Of a DNA stretch of 64,000 nt, positions 15,055-24,025 are shown one piece after another. The DNA is from Beutenbergia cavernae DSM 12333 (GTDB lineage: Bacteria > Actinomycetota > Actinomycetes > Actinomycetales > Beutenbergiaceae), in the NCBI RefSeq assembly GCF_000023105.1, contig NC_012669.1:806001-870000 (forward strand), written 5' to 3'. A program made the translations under genes and the position numbers. The stretch's first letter is position 1, and every line of letters begins with the position of its first letter. The notes under the pieces were generated by a model, which was not told the origin of the DNA, made no database searches, and saw nothing but the letters and a program-made list of their open reading frames with translations.

Positions 15055-16937
15055 GGCAGCACGATCGCGAAGCCCGGATCCGTCTCGTCCAGCGTGCCGA
15101 GCACCCGGGTCCACGCCTCGCCGTCGCCGGTGAGCTGCAGCGAGCCGTCGGCCACCAGCTCGGGGATCGACGACGGCGCGAGCAGCGCCCGGAGGAACGT
15201 CGCCTTGTCGGTCGTGAACGTCGCCTCCGGCGACTCCTCGTCGTCCTCGCGGGGGACGTCGTGCACCAGGACGCCGTTCGCGAGCCGCACGCGGAACCGC
15301 GTCCCGTCCACGACCCAGTCGACGCACGCGGCGACGTCCCAGCTTCGCGGCCCGTCGACGCGGATCGCGATCGAGTCGAGCGCCTGCGCAGGCGTGAGGG
15401 CGCCGAGGAGGTCCGGCGACGCCGTCTGCGTGGGCGTGCCGAAGGAGCCGTGCCGCAGCTCCTCGGCCCCGGAGAGGAAGAAGTTGCGCCACGTCCCGTT
15501 CTCGGAGCCGTACCCGAGCTGGGTGTACGCCGCCGCCTGCAGCTCACGCGCCGCGGCGTGGTCAGGATCCGCGAAGAGCACGTGGTTGAGGACCGTCACG
15601 ACCCACCGCAGGTCGCCGTCGTCGAAGGAGTCGCGCGCCTTCGCGACCACCGCGTCAGCGCCGCCCATGAACGCGACGTAGCGGGTGGCCTCCTCGACCG
15701 GCGGGTGCTCCCACAGGTGGGCGGGGTTGCCGTCGAACCAGCCCATGTACCGCTGGTAGATCGCCTTGACGTTGTGGCTGACGCTGCCGTAGTAGCCGCG
15801 CGCGTGCCACGCGTGCTCGAGCGCCGGTGGCAGCTGGATGCGCTCGGCGATCTCCCGACCGACGTAGCCCTGGTTGATCATGCGCAGCGTCTGGTCGTGG
15901 AGGTACGCGTACAGGTCGCGCTGCTGGGACAGGAACTCCGTGAGGTCCTCGCGGCCCCACGTCGGCCAGTGGTGGGATGCGAAGACGACGTCGGCACGGT
16001 GGGCGAAGAGCCGGATCGCTTCCGTCAGATAGACCGCCCACACGTGCGGGTCGCGCACCAGCGCGCCACGCAGCGTCAGGGTGTTGTGGAGAGTGTGGGT
16101 CGCGTTCTCCGCCATGCAGAGCGCGTTGAGGTCCGGGAAGAGGAAGTTCATCTCGCTGGGCGCCTCGGTGCCGGGCGTCAGCTGGAACTCCATGGTGACG
16201 CCGTCGACCACCTCGCGCTGCCCGGTCCGGGTGACGTCCACGGTGGGGACGATGAGCGACACGGTGCCCGTGCTCGTCGTCTGGCCGAGCCCGGCGCCCA
16301 CCTGGCCCGCGGCGCCCTTCTCGAGGGCCGCGCCGTACATGTACCCCGCCCTCCGCGCCATCGCCGTCCCGGCGTACACGTTCTCCGCGATCGCGTGCTC
16401 GAGGAAGCCCGCCGGCGCGAGGACGACGCATCGACCGGCGTCGACGTCCTCCTGCGTCGTGACGCCCTTGACGCCGCCGAAGTGGTCGACGTGGGAGTGC
16501 GTGTACACGACTCCAGTCACGGGCCGGTCCCCGCGGTGCTCCCGGTACAGCGCGAGCGCCGCGGCGGCCGTCTCGACCGAGATGAGGGGATCGATGACGA
16601 CGACGCCCCGGTCGCCCTCCACGAACGTCACGTTCGACAGGTCGAGGCCCCGCACCTGGTAGATCCCCGGCACGACCTGGAACAGGCCGGACGTGGTCAC
16701 CAGACCGCTCTGCCGCCACAGGCTCGGGTGCACGGTGCCCGGGTTCTTGCCGTCGAGGAACGCGTAGCCGCCGACGTCCCAGACCTCCCTGCCGTCGGAC
16801 GTGCGCACCGCGTCCGGCGAGAGCGGCGCGAGAAGCCCGCGACCGGTGGCCGCGTGATCCCGGTCGTCGCTGAACGGGAGGGTCCGGGCGGCCTCGGCGT
16901 GCGCGGAGGCGACGGCGGCGCTGACGGGGTCGGTCAT
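15051..16937 (-). CDS. Alkylsulfatase (SdsA1/YjcS-type, metallo-beta-lactamase fold)
   Basis: A 628-residue enzyme that hydrolyses linear alkyl sulfates such as dodecyl sulfate to alcohol and sulfate. This mechanism needs two zinc ions and no formylglycine. The zinc motif T-H-S-H-V-D-H is at 146-152. The central Alkyl_sulf_dimr region (about 380-520) and the C-terminal SCP2-like domain (about 520-628) are present, so the length is complete. No signal peptide is evident. The ATG at 16937 has a GAGGAG Shine-Dalgarno. It lies directly downstream of LAL regulator 1 on the same strand, with a hexanucleotide repeat in the 76-bp gap. That regulator is a natural candidate to control it. Confidence 0.93.
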   Translation of the reverse strand: MTDPVSAAVASAHAEAARTLPFSDDRDHAATGRGLLAPLSPDAVRTSDGREVWDVGGYAFLDGKNPGTVHPSLWRQSGLVTTSGLFQVVPGIYQVRGLDLSNVTFVEGDRGVVVIDPLISVETAAAALALYREHRGDRPVTGVVYTHSHVDHFGGVKGVTTQEDVDAGRCVVLAPAGFLEHAIAENVYAGTAMARRAGYMYGAALEKGAAGQVGAGLGQTTSTGTVSLIVPTVDVTRTGQREVVDGVTMEFQLTPGTEAPSEMNFLFPDLNALCMAENATHTLHNTLTLRGALVRDPHVWAVYLTEAIRLFAHRADVVFASHHWPTWGREDLTEFLSQQRDLYAYLHDQTLRMINQGYVGREIAERIQLPPALEHAWHARGYYGSVSHNVKAIYQRYMGWFDGNPAHLWEHPPVEEATRYVAFMGGADAVVAKARDSFDDGDLRWVVTVLNHVLFADPDHAAARELQAAAYTQLGYGSENGTWRNFFLSGAEELRHGSFGTPTQTASPDLLGALTPAQALDSIAIRVDGPRSWDVAACVDWVVDGTRFRVRLANGVLVHDVPREDDEESPEATFTTDKATFLRALLAPSSIPELVADGSLQLTGDGEAWTRVLGTLDETDPGFAIVLP

Positions 16938-16950
16938 GGTGACTCCTCGG

Positions 16951-16992
16951 GTGCAGGTGCGGGTGCGGGTGCGGGTGCTGGTGCGGGTGACG
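16951..16992 (-). repeat. Hexanucleotide microsatellite (GTGCGG)n in the alkylsulfatase leader
   Basis: Seven imperfect GTGCGG-type units (plus-strand reading) lie between the stop of LAL regulator 1 and the alkylsulfatase Shine-Dalgarno at 16942-16947. On the mRNA this is a CCGCAC-rich unstructured stretch. Copy number could change by slippage. Confidence 0.85.
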
Positions 16993-17013
16993 GGCAGGGC
17001 AGGGAACGGACGG

Positions 17014-19650
17014 TCAGGCCGGCAGGAACCCGCGGCTCGCCGCGAGACGGACCGCCTCCCGGCGGTTGCGCGCCCCGAGCTTGCGGTAGACGGCGCGCTG
17101 GTGCGTCTTCACGGTGTTGACGCTCACGAACAGGGAGCGAGCGATCTCCGCCGCGGTCAGGGACGACCGCAGGCCGTCGAGGATCTCCAGCTCCCGGTCC
17201 GTGAGCTCCCAGTGGGACCGGCGGTGCGGAGCGCCGTCCGCGGCGGGGGTGCCCAGGAGGCCGGTGAGGAAGTCCCGATGGTCCGTGCCGGCGTGGACGA
17301 GCGCCTCCAGGTACGGGCGCAGGTCGGGCAGCCGCTCGAGGTACGGGCGCGTGAACCGGGACGGCGCCGCCACGTGGAGGCCGGCGACGATCTGCGGCAG
17401 CGGGTCCCCGCCGTCGGCGGCGTCGAGCAACGCGCCGGTGAGCTCGGCCGCGACGCGGACGTGTGCCCGCACGGGAACGGCCCGCAGGCTGGCCAGGACG
17501 TTCCTCGCCCGCTCCGCCCGGCCGGCCACCCGGAAGACCTCGGCCTGCCACACCACGGCGAAGGGCATGCACGGCGAGCGTCCGATCAGATCCGCCTCGC
17601 GGACGGCGGAGGCGACGTCGCCGGCCGCTTCCGCGGTCTTCAGGCGGAGCAGGGCATGCATGGCCTCGAGCGGCAGGCTCGCCAGGCCCTGACTGATCCC
17701 CTGCGCGGCGGCCGCCGCGCCGCCCGCGTCCCCTGTCGCGATCGACGCGAGGGCTCCGTACAGCGAGCCGAGGCTCGCGACCGCCTCGTCGTCACCCCGG
17801 GCGCGCGTGACGAGCGTGAAGTGCCGCTGCGCGACGTCGAACTCGTCCCGCCAGTACGCGAAGACGCCGGCCTCGAGCCGGAGCAGCGCCAGACGGGCGT
17901 CCTGCGCCCACCCCGAGATCTCCGCCCGCTCGAGGACGTCGGTGATCGCCTGCTCGGCGAGCACCGGTTCGGCGGCATCCACCAACGCGGAGGCCCGTTC
18001 GGCCCGGCTCGCGAGTGCGACGCCGTCGAGTCCGTGGCGCTCCGCGAGAGAGACCGCCTCGTCCAGCAGGTGGAGCGCTCCCCGGGGATCCTGCTGGCGG
18101 CGGGTGGCCCGCCGTCCGAGGTGGTACAGCAGGCCGGCCCGGACGGCGGGGTGCAGCGCCGCCGGCGACGCGAGGAGCCGTTCCGCGGCGTCGGGAGCCG
18201 ACGACGGACCCGCGACGAACGTCTCGAGCATCGCGACGGCGAGCGCGTGGGAGCCGTCGGCGTCGCCCGCGTCGTGGTCAGCCAGCTGCGCGCGGGCGCG
18301 CTCGAGGAGCGACGCGGCCTCGTCACGTCGACCGGACATGCGCGCGGCGACCGACCGGATCGCGACGACGCGCGCGTCGTCCCGCGCCGTGGGCGGGAGG
18401 GCCTCGCACAGCTCGAGCAGCTCGGCCGCCCCGCCGTTCAGCAGCGCCTCGAGCGCGCCCTCGACGAGCAGGTCGACCGCAGCACCGCTGTCTCCGGCGG
18501 CGAGTGCGTGCGGCACGGACTCGGGCAGATGGCGCGCTCCCCAGAATCGCGCGGCGCGCCCGTGCAGGTCCCGGGCCAGTGCCGGGTCCTCGTGCTCGAG
18601 GCGGCTGCGGCACCAGGAGGCGAACAGGTCGTGCCAGCGGTACACGTCCTCGCCGTCGCGCCGCCCGAGGGGCGTGAGGAACAGTCCGCGGCGGAGCGTG
18701 GCGGCGAGGAGCCGCGCGCCGTCGTCGCCCGTCAGAGCGATGGCGAGGGAGGCGGTGATGACGGTGCTCGTGGTCGCCCGGCGCACGAAGGCGGCGACCG
18801 CCCGCGGGAGCGCACCGAGCACCTCGTCGTGCAGGTAGGCGCCGAACGCCTCGTCGTGTGCGGCGACGGCGCGGGCGGGGGTCGTGGCCGGGGTGGCCGG
18901 GGTGCCGCGACGTTCCGCGGCGTCCCGGTCAGGTCGATCGATCAGCGACATCCGGACCGCCGCTGGCCAGCCACGCGTCTCGTCGTGCAGCGAGACAGCC
19001 TGCGCCTGCGTGAGACCCGGGGGGTAGGACCCGGACAGCGTCACGATCTCCTCGGCCGTGAACCCGAGGTCCGCGCCGGTGACGGTGGCGTCCAGGTCCA
19101 GCCCGTCGAGGTGGGACGCGTCCCGGCTGAGGAGCAGCACGTTCGTGGTCGGTAGGCCCGCGCTCAGCACCGCGCGGACCACGGGTCTCGCGACACCAGG
19201 CGGGACGTGATGGACGTCGTCGACCACGAGGACGAGCGGGCGTCGGAGGTCGTCGAGCGCCTCGAGCACGCCGTCGAGCAGGTCGATCGCGTCCTCTGGG
19301 TCGCGAGGGTGGACGCCGGGGCGCAGCACCGCGGCCAGCGGGGCGGGCAGCTCGTCGTCGGCGAGGGCAGTGGCGATCGCGGCGAGCACGCCCCGGTACA
19401 GGCGCCGCGGGTCGGCGTCGTACGGGTCGAGCGACAGCCACGCGACGTCGGACCGGTCCGCCGCCCAGGCGGCGGCGGCCGTGGACTTCCCGAAGCCCGC
19501 GGGCGCCGCGACGTGCGAGACCGGACGGGAGGCGACGGCGTCGTCGAGCATGGCCGAGAGTCGGGGCCGGGCGATCGTCGCCTCGCCGCGGCGAGGCACC
19601 GTGACCTTGTACCGCGGCACGACCGGGCGCGGGACGTCGAGAAGGGTCAC
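17014..19650 (-). CDS. LAL-type (MalT-like) LuxR-family transcriptional regulator 1
   Basis: An 878-residue STAND ATPase regulator. Walker A A-P-A-G-F-G-K-S-T starts at residue 49, and a Walker B-like L-V-L-V-V-D-D-V-H-H follows. A long helical TPR-like middle spans about 350-800. The C-terminal LuxR helix-turn-helix (about 815-870) has L-T-D-R-E-L-E-I-L, T-A-A-E-I-A-R-S-L and S-V-N-T-V-K-T-H-Q-R. GTG at 19650 is chosen over a much longer open frame because it gives the family N-terminus and lies 7 nt after a TAGCGT box. The relatives at 42101 and here bracket the sulfatase/SulP region. These proteins bind an inducer and ATP before activating transcription. The inducer is unknown. Confidence 0.92.
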   Translation of the reverse strand: MTLLDVPRPVVPRYKVTVPRRGEATIARPRLSAMLDDAVASRPVSHVAAPAGFGKSTAAAAWAADRSDVAWLSLDPYDADPRRLYRGVLAAIATALADDELPAPLAAVLRPGVHPRDPEDAIDLLDGVLEALDDLRRPLVLVVDDVHHVPPGVARPVVRAVLSAGLPTTNVLLLSRDASHLDGLDLDATVTGADLGFTAEEIVTLSGSYPPGLTQAQAVSLHDETRGWPAAVRMSLIDRPDRDAAERRGTPATPATTPARAVAAHDEAFGAYLHDEVLGALPRAVAAFVRRATTSTVITASLAIALTGDDGARLLAATLRRGLFLTPLGRRDGEDVYRWHDLFASWCRSRLEHEDPALARDLHGRAARFWGARHLPESVPHALAAGDSGAAVDLLVEGALEALLNGGAAELLELCEALPPTARDDARVVAIRSVAARMSGRRDEAASLLERARAQLADHDAGDADGSHALAVAMLETFVAGPSSAPDAAERLLASPAALHPAVRAGLLYHLGRRATRRQQDPRGALHLLDEAVSLAERHGLDGVALASRAERASALVDAAEPVLAEQAITDVLERAEISGWAQDARLALLRLEAGVFAYWRDEFDVAQRHFTLVTRARGDDEAVASLGSLYGALASIATGDAGGAAAAAQGISQGLASLPLEAMHALLRLKTAEAAGDVASAVREADLIGRSPCMPFAVVWQAEVFRVAGRAERARNVLASLRAVPVRAHVRVAAELTGALLDAADGGDPLPQIVAGLHVAAPSRFTRPYLERLPDLRPYLEALVHAGTDHRDFLTGLLGTPAADGAPHRRSHWELTDRELEILDGLRSSLTAAEIARSLFVSVNTVKTHQRAVYRKLGARNRREAVRLAASRGFLPA

Positions 19651-19657
19651 GCCTGGC

Positions 19658-19663
19658 ACGCTA
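19658..19663 (-). promoter_or_regulatory. Candidate -10 box (TAGCGT) for leaderless LAL regulator 1
   Basis: Minus-strand TAGCGT ends 7 nt before the GTG at 19650. No Shine-Dalgarno is seen. Confidence 0.5.
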
Positions 19664-19724
19664 GGGCCGGCCCACCCCTCCGGCCACTCGAGGGCGTCCA
19701 CGCCTGTCGGCGCTCCTGACACGT

Positions 19725-20894
19725 TCAGTCGAGCATGAGGCCCGAGGCGGTCGGGACGGCACGCGACGCGACGGCCTGCGCGCGCAGCCGCACCGTCGCC
19801 GCTGCCTGTCGCGCCACGATCGGGCTGGATGCCGGCACGTCCCGCAGCAGGTCCGCGAGTGCGAGCTGCGCGTGCTGCACGTCCTTGAGCGCGTGGACGG
19901 CTTCGGGTCCGCCGTGCTCCCGAGCACGCGCCCGCGCCGCGTGGCGCGCCGACCGGCTCGTGAGGTCGTGCACGTCGGACGGCGACACGACGTCGGCAGG
20001 CACGCCGCGGAACGCCGTCGTGAGCCACTCGTACTCGGTGCGTGCCGCCGCGCGGTACGCGAGCACGAACGCGACGATCATGAGGCCGTACTTGATCGGG
20101 ATCACGAGGATCGACTGCCAGCCCTCGAGGCCGAACGTCACGGGCGAGTCCCACAGCGAGTGCAGGATCCACGCGACCGCCCACATCCCGAACGCGGTCC
20201 CGACGCGCTTCCCGGCCGTCAGCCCCGGCTTCCCGAGGGCGACCGCCATCCCGTACCCGGCGCACCCCGCGAAGATCGCGTGCCCGCCGAAGCCGACGAC
20301 GATCCGCAGCACCGACGTGCCCAGGGCCGAGGTGACGTCCGAGTTCGGGTCGGCGACGGCGGTCTGCACGGCATAGAGCACGTTCTCGACGACCTCGAAC
20401 CCGACGCCGCACACCGCGCCGAGGATCAGTCCGTCGATCGGCCGCGGGCGGATGCGCCGGACGAGGTAGAGGACGACGACGACGCCGAGCAGCTTGGCGG
20501 TCTCCTCGTCGGTGGGCGCGGCGAGCGCGGCGGCCCAGCTGCCGAGACCGATGCGGTCGTAGACGGCGATCATGTTGTCGTTCGCGACGACGGCGAGCGT
20601 GGTCGCCGTCAGGCCTCCCCACGCGAAGACCGCGACGTACGCAGCGGTCGGTGGGGCGCCGGCGACGTCGAGCTTGCTGATGATCCACAGCAGCAGCGCC
20701 GCGAGCAGGATCGCGAACACGACGCCGATGCCGAACGCCTGCGGAGCCAGGAGCGCGTAGGAGATGTTCATCAGCAGGTAGCCCGCCACGCCGACGACCA
20801 GGAGCACGAGGAAGAGCCACCACATGAGCTGGCGGACGTCGCGCAGCCGCCCGGTCGGGCGCACCGGCTCGGGACGGAACGTCGTGGTGCTCAT
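19725..20894 (-). CDS. PrsW-family intramembrane metalloprotease-like protein
   Basis: A 389-residue membrane protein with about eight helices and a soluble C-terminal tail of about 110 residues. PrsW-family motifs are present: E-E-T-A-K-L-L-G, then F-E-V-V-E-N-V-L-Y, and histidines in G-G-H-A-I-F-A-G and I-L-H-S-L-W-D. These form the presumed zinc site of this glutamic/metalloprotease group, whose known member starts release of an anti-sigma factor. No sigma/anti-sigma pair is adjacent. The ATG at 20894 overlaps the stop of a 19-codon leader ORF that carries the AGGAGG Shine-Dalgarno. It is the last gene of a long minus-strand membrane-protein operon. Confidence 0.88.
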   Translation of the reverse strand: MSTTTFRPEPVRPTGRLRDVRQLMWWLFLVLLVVGVAGYLLMNISYALLAPQAFGIGVVFAILLAALLLWIISKLDVAGAPPTAAYVAVFAWGGLTATTLAVVANDNMIAVYDRIGLGSWAAALAAPTDEETAKLLGVVVVLYLVRRIRPRPIDGLILGAVCGVGFEVVENVLYAVQTAVADPNSDVTSALGTSVLRIVVGFGGHAIFAGCAGYGMAVALGKPGLTAGKRVGTAFGMWAVAWILHSLWDSPVTFGLEGWQSILVIPIKYGLMIVAFVLAYRAAARTEYEWLTTAFRGVPADVVSPSDVHDLTSRSARHAARARAREHGGPEAVHALKDVQHAQLALADLLRDVPASSPIVARQAAATVRLRAQAVASRAVPTASGLMLD

Positions 20895-20950
20895 CGGTCG
20901 CGATCCTCCTGCGCTCGTTCCTCGCTCCGGAGTCCTCGCTCGGTGCTCAT
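20891..20950 (-). CDS. 19-residue leader ORF coupled to the PrsW-type gene
   Basis: It encodes MSTERGLRSEERAQEDRDR. Its ATG overlaps the stop of the upstream membrane-protein gene, and its TGA overlaps the ATG of the PrsW gene (ATGA at both ends). The Shine-Dalgarno AGGAGG of the PrsW gene lies inside it. A second leader of identical length and closely similar sequence precedes the FGE gene at 31058. The conserved second half suggests the DNA or peptide is maintained, probably as a translational coupling device. Confidence 0.55.
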   Translation of the reverse strand: MSTERGLRSEERAQEDRDR

Positions 20951-21591
20951 CGGACCTGCACCCCCTCGACCAGCGCGTCGTACGCGTCCTGCTGGCGATC
21001 CAGGTCGCCGTGCGCGGCGATCCCGAAGATCGAGGCGGCGTCACCGCCGTCGGACACGAGCACGGTCACGAACGCGTCGTCCGCCCCGGAGCCGGTGACG
21101 CGCCCGCTGACCACCTGACCGCCGTCGGCGTCCTGCACGCTGACGTCCTCGGCCGTGCCAGGGATGCCCTCGAGCGCGAGGAGACGCACCTGGCGGTCGA
21201 AGTACGTGCGGGCGTCGTCGACGCCGCTGGCGGCGGAGACTGTCGCGTTCATGCCGGTGCGCACGAGCGTCAGCCCGGAGCTGAACCCACGGGAGGACCC
21301 CTCGCCGACACTCGACCAGCCGTCGGGCACCGTGACGCGCACCGTCGTCGAGCCGTCCGTCACCCGCAGCACGGAGCCGGACTGGACCTGCTCCACCGGC
21401 GTCGGCCCGAGCGAGGCGTGCAGGGCGATCGGGATCACGAGGAGCAGGACGACGACGAGGACGACGACGCCCGCGGCCCGGCTCCCGGTGCGTTCGATGC
21501 CGAGGCGGTTCAGTCCGCGGTCGCGCAGGAGCGGCGCATCCGACGCGGTCCCCGCCGCCGGCTCGGTGGCCGGAGGTGCCATGGCTGCCAT
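20947..21591 (-). CDS. Uncharacterised single-pass membrane protein
   Basis: A 214-residue protein. A cytoplasmic Ala/Pro-rich N-terminus and a basic stretch are followed by one strong transmembrane helix (about residues 39-58, A-G-V-V-V-L-V-V-V-L-L-L-V-I-P). The rest is an extracytoplasmic domain of about 150 residues that looks like an alpha/beta PsbP/LpqN-type fold (V-T-V-P-D-G-W-S, later F-V-T-V-L-V-S-D-G). The family assignment is only a guess. The start could be 21591 or 21582; neither has a good Shine-Dalgarno. It lies 62 bp downstream of a SulP gene and overlaps the leader ORF of the PrsW gene. Confidence 0.7.
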   Translation of the reverse strand: MAAMAPPATEPAAGTASDAPLLRDRGLNRLGIERTGSRAAGVVVLVVVLLLVIPIALHASLGPTPVEQVQSGSVLRVTDGSTTVRVTVPDGWSSVGEGSSRGFSSGLTLVRTGMNATVSAASGVDDARTYFDRQVRLLALEGIPGTAEDVSVQDADGGQVVSGRVTGSGADDAFVTVLVSDGGDAASIFGIAAHGDLDRQQDAYDALVEGVQVR

Positions 21592-21653
21592 GGGACACAG
21601 CGTGGGTGCTGGGACGGGGCCCGCGCATCGCCCGTGGCGGGTGAGAAGCGCCG

Positions 21654-23324
21654 TCAGGGCGCCTGCGCCGCGGCGCGGTCGTAGGCGTCGACGGCGTCGG
21701 CCACCCGTTCGTAGACGTGATCGACCGGCACCTCGGCCCGGGCGATGTCGGCCGCGAGCTCCGCGCTCACCCGGGCGAGCGCGAGCTCGATCCCGCGGTG
21801 GCGGCACCACCGAGCGAGGCGGGACAGCGCATGTGCGCCGTTCGAGTCGAGGGCGGTGACCGCCTCGGCGTCGATCACGAGCCACCGCACCGCTCCGGTG
21901 GTCGCCCGAGCCGCACCCTTGGCGTGATCGAGCACGTACTCGGCGTTGGCGAAGACGACCGGTCCGCCGTAGCGGACGACGACGAGACCGGGCCGGTCGT
22001 CGGCGTCCGGCTGCGCATGGCTCCCCGCCGCCACGGTCCGCCACCGCCGGGACCCGGGGACCGGGCCGAGCGTCCGCCTGGCCGGGCGCGACAGCCGGTG
22101 CACGAGGTCGAGCAGCGTGAGCCCGACCGCGGCGAGGATCCCGGGAAGGATGCCGAGCACCGACACGCCGACCACCGTCGCGACGGCGATCCAGCCCTCG
22201 AACCGCCGGAACCGGAACAGGGCGACGTAGTCCTTCGGCACGAGCAGCGTGACAGCGGCGAGGATGACGACGCCGGCCAGCGTCGGCTGCGGCAGGTCGT
22301 GCACGAGCGGGGTGAGCGCCAGCAGGAAGACGACGGTGCACGCCGACGCGAGCAGGCTGACCACCTGCGTGCGTCCGCCGCTCGCGACGTTGACCGCCGT
22401 CCGGGAGTCGCTCGACCCCACGGCGAAACCCTGGAACAGGCCGACGCCGGCGTTCGCGGCTCCGAGGGCGAGGAGCTCCCGGTTCGCGTCGATCGGGTAG
22501 TCCCCGCCGCGTGCGGCGTACGCCCGGGCGGTGAGCACGGCGTCGGCGAAGACCACGAGCACGATGCCGAGCGCCGGGACCACGAGGTCGAGGTACTCGC
22601 GGAGGTCCAGCAGCGGGAACGACGGAGCGGGGAGCCCGCGCGGCACGTCGCCCACGACCGCCACGCCGCGCCCCTCGAGGTCCAGCAGCGCCGAGGCCGC
22701 CGTCATGACGACGACGGCGACCAGGCTCCCCGGCACGCGCGGCCACAGCGCCCGGAGGGCGAGCACGAGCCCGATCGTCACGATCCCGACGACGGCGGGG
22801 GCGAGCCGAGCGCCGTCGAGGTTCGAGACGGCGGACATGACCAGCTCGAGCAGCGTGTCGCCGTCGGCCGAGATCCCGACGAGCTTCGCCGCCTGCCCGA
22901 CGATGATGATGAGCGCGACGCCGGTGAGGTAGCCGACGAGGACGGGCTGGGAGAGGTAGTCGGCGAGGAAGCCGAGCCGCAGCGCGCCGGCGAGCACGCA
23001 CAGCAGCGCGCAGACGAGGGCGAGGGCGGCGGCCAGGACGGCGTAGTCGGTCGGGCTGCCCGCGGCGATCGGCGCCAGCGCCGACGCCACGAGGATCGCC
23101 ATCTGGGACTCCGGGCCCACGATCTGGACCCGGGACGTCGCGAGCAGCGCGTAGCAGACCATGCCCAGGCAGCCGGTGTACAGCCCGGCGACCGGTGGCA
23201 GCCCTGCGAGGGCGCCGTACGCGAGCCCGCTCGGGATGAGCAGGGCGGTCACGGTGAGCGCCGCGAGCAGGTCGGGGCGGAACTGTGCGCGCTCGTACGT
23301 GCGCAGCGTTCCGACGATCGTCAC
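21654..23324 (-). CDS. SulP-family anion transporter with STAS domain (1)
   Basis: A 556-residue membrane protein of the SulP/SLC26 family, which moves sulfate, bicarbonate, chloride or related anions. The N-terminal core has the typical L-I-P-S-G-L-A-Y-G-A-L-A-G-L-P-P-V-A-G-L-Y segment, then about 12 helices and I-D-A-N-R-E-L-L-A-L-G-A-A-N. A cytosolic STAS domain (about 445-550) contains W-L-V-I-D-A-E-A-V-T-A-L-D-S-N-G. GTG at 23324 overlaps the stop of the upstream K+ channel gene. The neighbourhood of sulfatases favours sulfate or chloride/sulfate exchange, but substrate and direction cannot be told. Confidence 0.9.
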   Translation of the reverse strand: MTIVGTLRTYERAQFRPDLLAALTVTALLIPSGLAYGALAGLPPVAGLYTGCLGMVCYALLATSRVQIVGPESQMAILVASALAPIAAGSPTDYAVLAAALALVCALLCVLAGALRLGFLADYLSQPVLVGYLTGVALIIIVGQAAKLVGISADGDTLLELVMSAVSNLDGARLAPAVVGIVTIGLVLALRALWPRVPGSLVAVVVMTAASALLDLEGRGVAVVGDVPRGLPAPSFPLLDLREYLDLVVPALGIVLVVFADAVLTARAYAARGGDYPIDANRELLALGAANAGVGLFQGFAVGSSDSRTAVNVASGGRTQVVSLLASACTVVFLLALTPLVHDLPQPTLAGVVILAAVTLLVPKDYVALFRFRRFEGWIAVATVVGVSVLGILPGILAAVGLTLLDLVHRLSRPARRTLGPVPGSRRWRTVAAGSHAQPDADDRPGLVVVRYGGPVVFANAEYVLDHAKGAARATTGAVRWLVIDAEAVTALDSNGAHALSRLARWCRHRGIELALARVSAELAADIARAEVPVDHVYERVADAVDAYDRAAAQAP

Positions 23325-24025
23325 GACTCGTCGTCCGTCGAACCGCCCACCGTCCCGTCCGGCCCGTCCGACTGGCGCCGGAACGTCGCGACGAGGCGAG
23401 CGACGAGCGTGGTGAGGAAGATCTGGCCGGTGAGCGCCTCGAAGGTGGCGACACCGCGGCCGGGGAAGTCGGCGGCCGTCAGGTCCCCGTAGCCGAGCGT
23501 CGTCAGCGTCGTGAACGAGAAGTACTGCAGCGAGCGTGCGTCGGCGACGTCGCCCGAGGCGAAGAACGGGGTGTCGGACCGCCAGGTCATCACGCCGTAC
23601 ACAGCGGCGAAGAGCATCCCGATCAGGAGGTAGGCGCTGAGCGCGCCCGCGATCGTCTGCACCGTGACCCGTCGGTGCGCGAGCACGCGGGAGATCACGA
23701 GCACGAGCGTGACCATGAGCACGAGGGCGATGACGGCGTCGGTGACCCCCGCGGCGTCGTCGTCCGGCAGGAGCACGTAGGCGAGCGCGATCGCGATGAC
23801 GCACGCGGCCACGACCCAGCCGAACGTCGCGGTCTGGCGGCGCGTCGGCGAGGCGGCTCGGACCGCGAGGACGAGCGCGAGAACGTAGAGGCCCGCGACG
23901 ACGAATCGGGCCCAGCCGCTCTCCGTGGCCGTGTACAGCACGTAGGCGCCGGTGAGGAGCACGAGCACCGCGACGAAGTCGTCGGAGGGAGGTGCGATGA
24001 GCCGCCGGTGGCTGACCGTCCTCAT
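23321..24025 (-). CDS. Potassium/ion channel-family protein
   Basis: A 234-residue membrane protein. Four to five hydrophobic helices precede the pore loop T-L-T-T-L-G-Y-G-D, the K+ selectivity filter, followed by the last helix (G-Q-I-F-L-T-T-L-V-A-R-L-V) and an acidic tail. It has no RCK domain. The ATG at 24025 overlaps the MscS stop, and the gene's own stop overlaps the SulP-1 start, so translation is coupled on both sides. A role in membrane potential or ion balance during anion transport is inference. Confidence 0.88.
   Translation of the reverse strand: MRTVSHRRLIAPPSDDFVAVLVLLTGAYVLYTATESGWARFVVAGLYVLALVLAVRAASPTRRQTATFGWVVAACVIAIALAYVLLPDDDAAGVTDAVIALVLMVTLVLVISRVLAHRRVTVQTIAGALSAYLLIGMLFAAVYGVMTWRSDTPFFASGDVADARSLQYFSFTTLTTLGYGDLTAADFPGRGVATFEALTGQIFLTTLVARLVATFRRQSDGPDGTVGGSTDDES

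Noticed and set aside
14043-17120. A 1,025-codon open frame on the plus strand across the alkylsulfatase
   Set aside because: It is antisense to a complete alkylsulfatase with intact motifs. Its Arg/Pro/Gly-rich translation is typical of high-GC shadow frames.
19651-20823. Extension of LAL regulator 1 to a 1,269-residue protein
   Set aside because: The extra part is antisense-like sequence over the PrsW gene, and the leaderless promoter fits the GTG at 19650.
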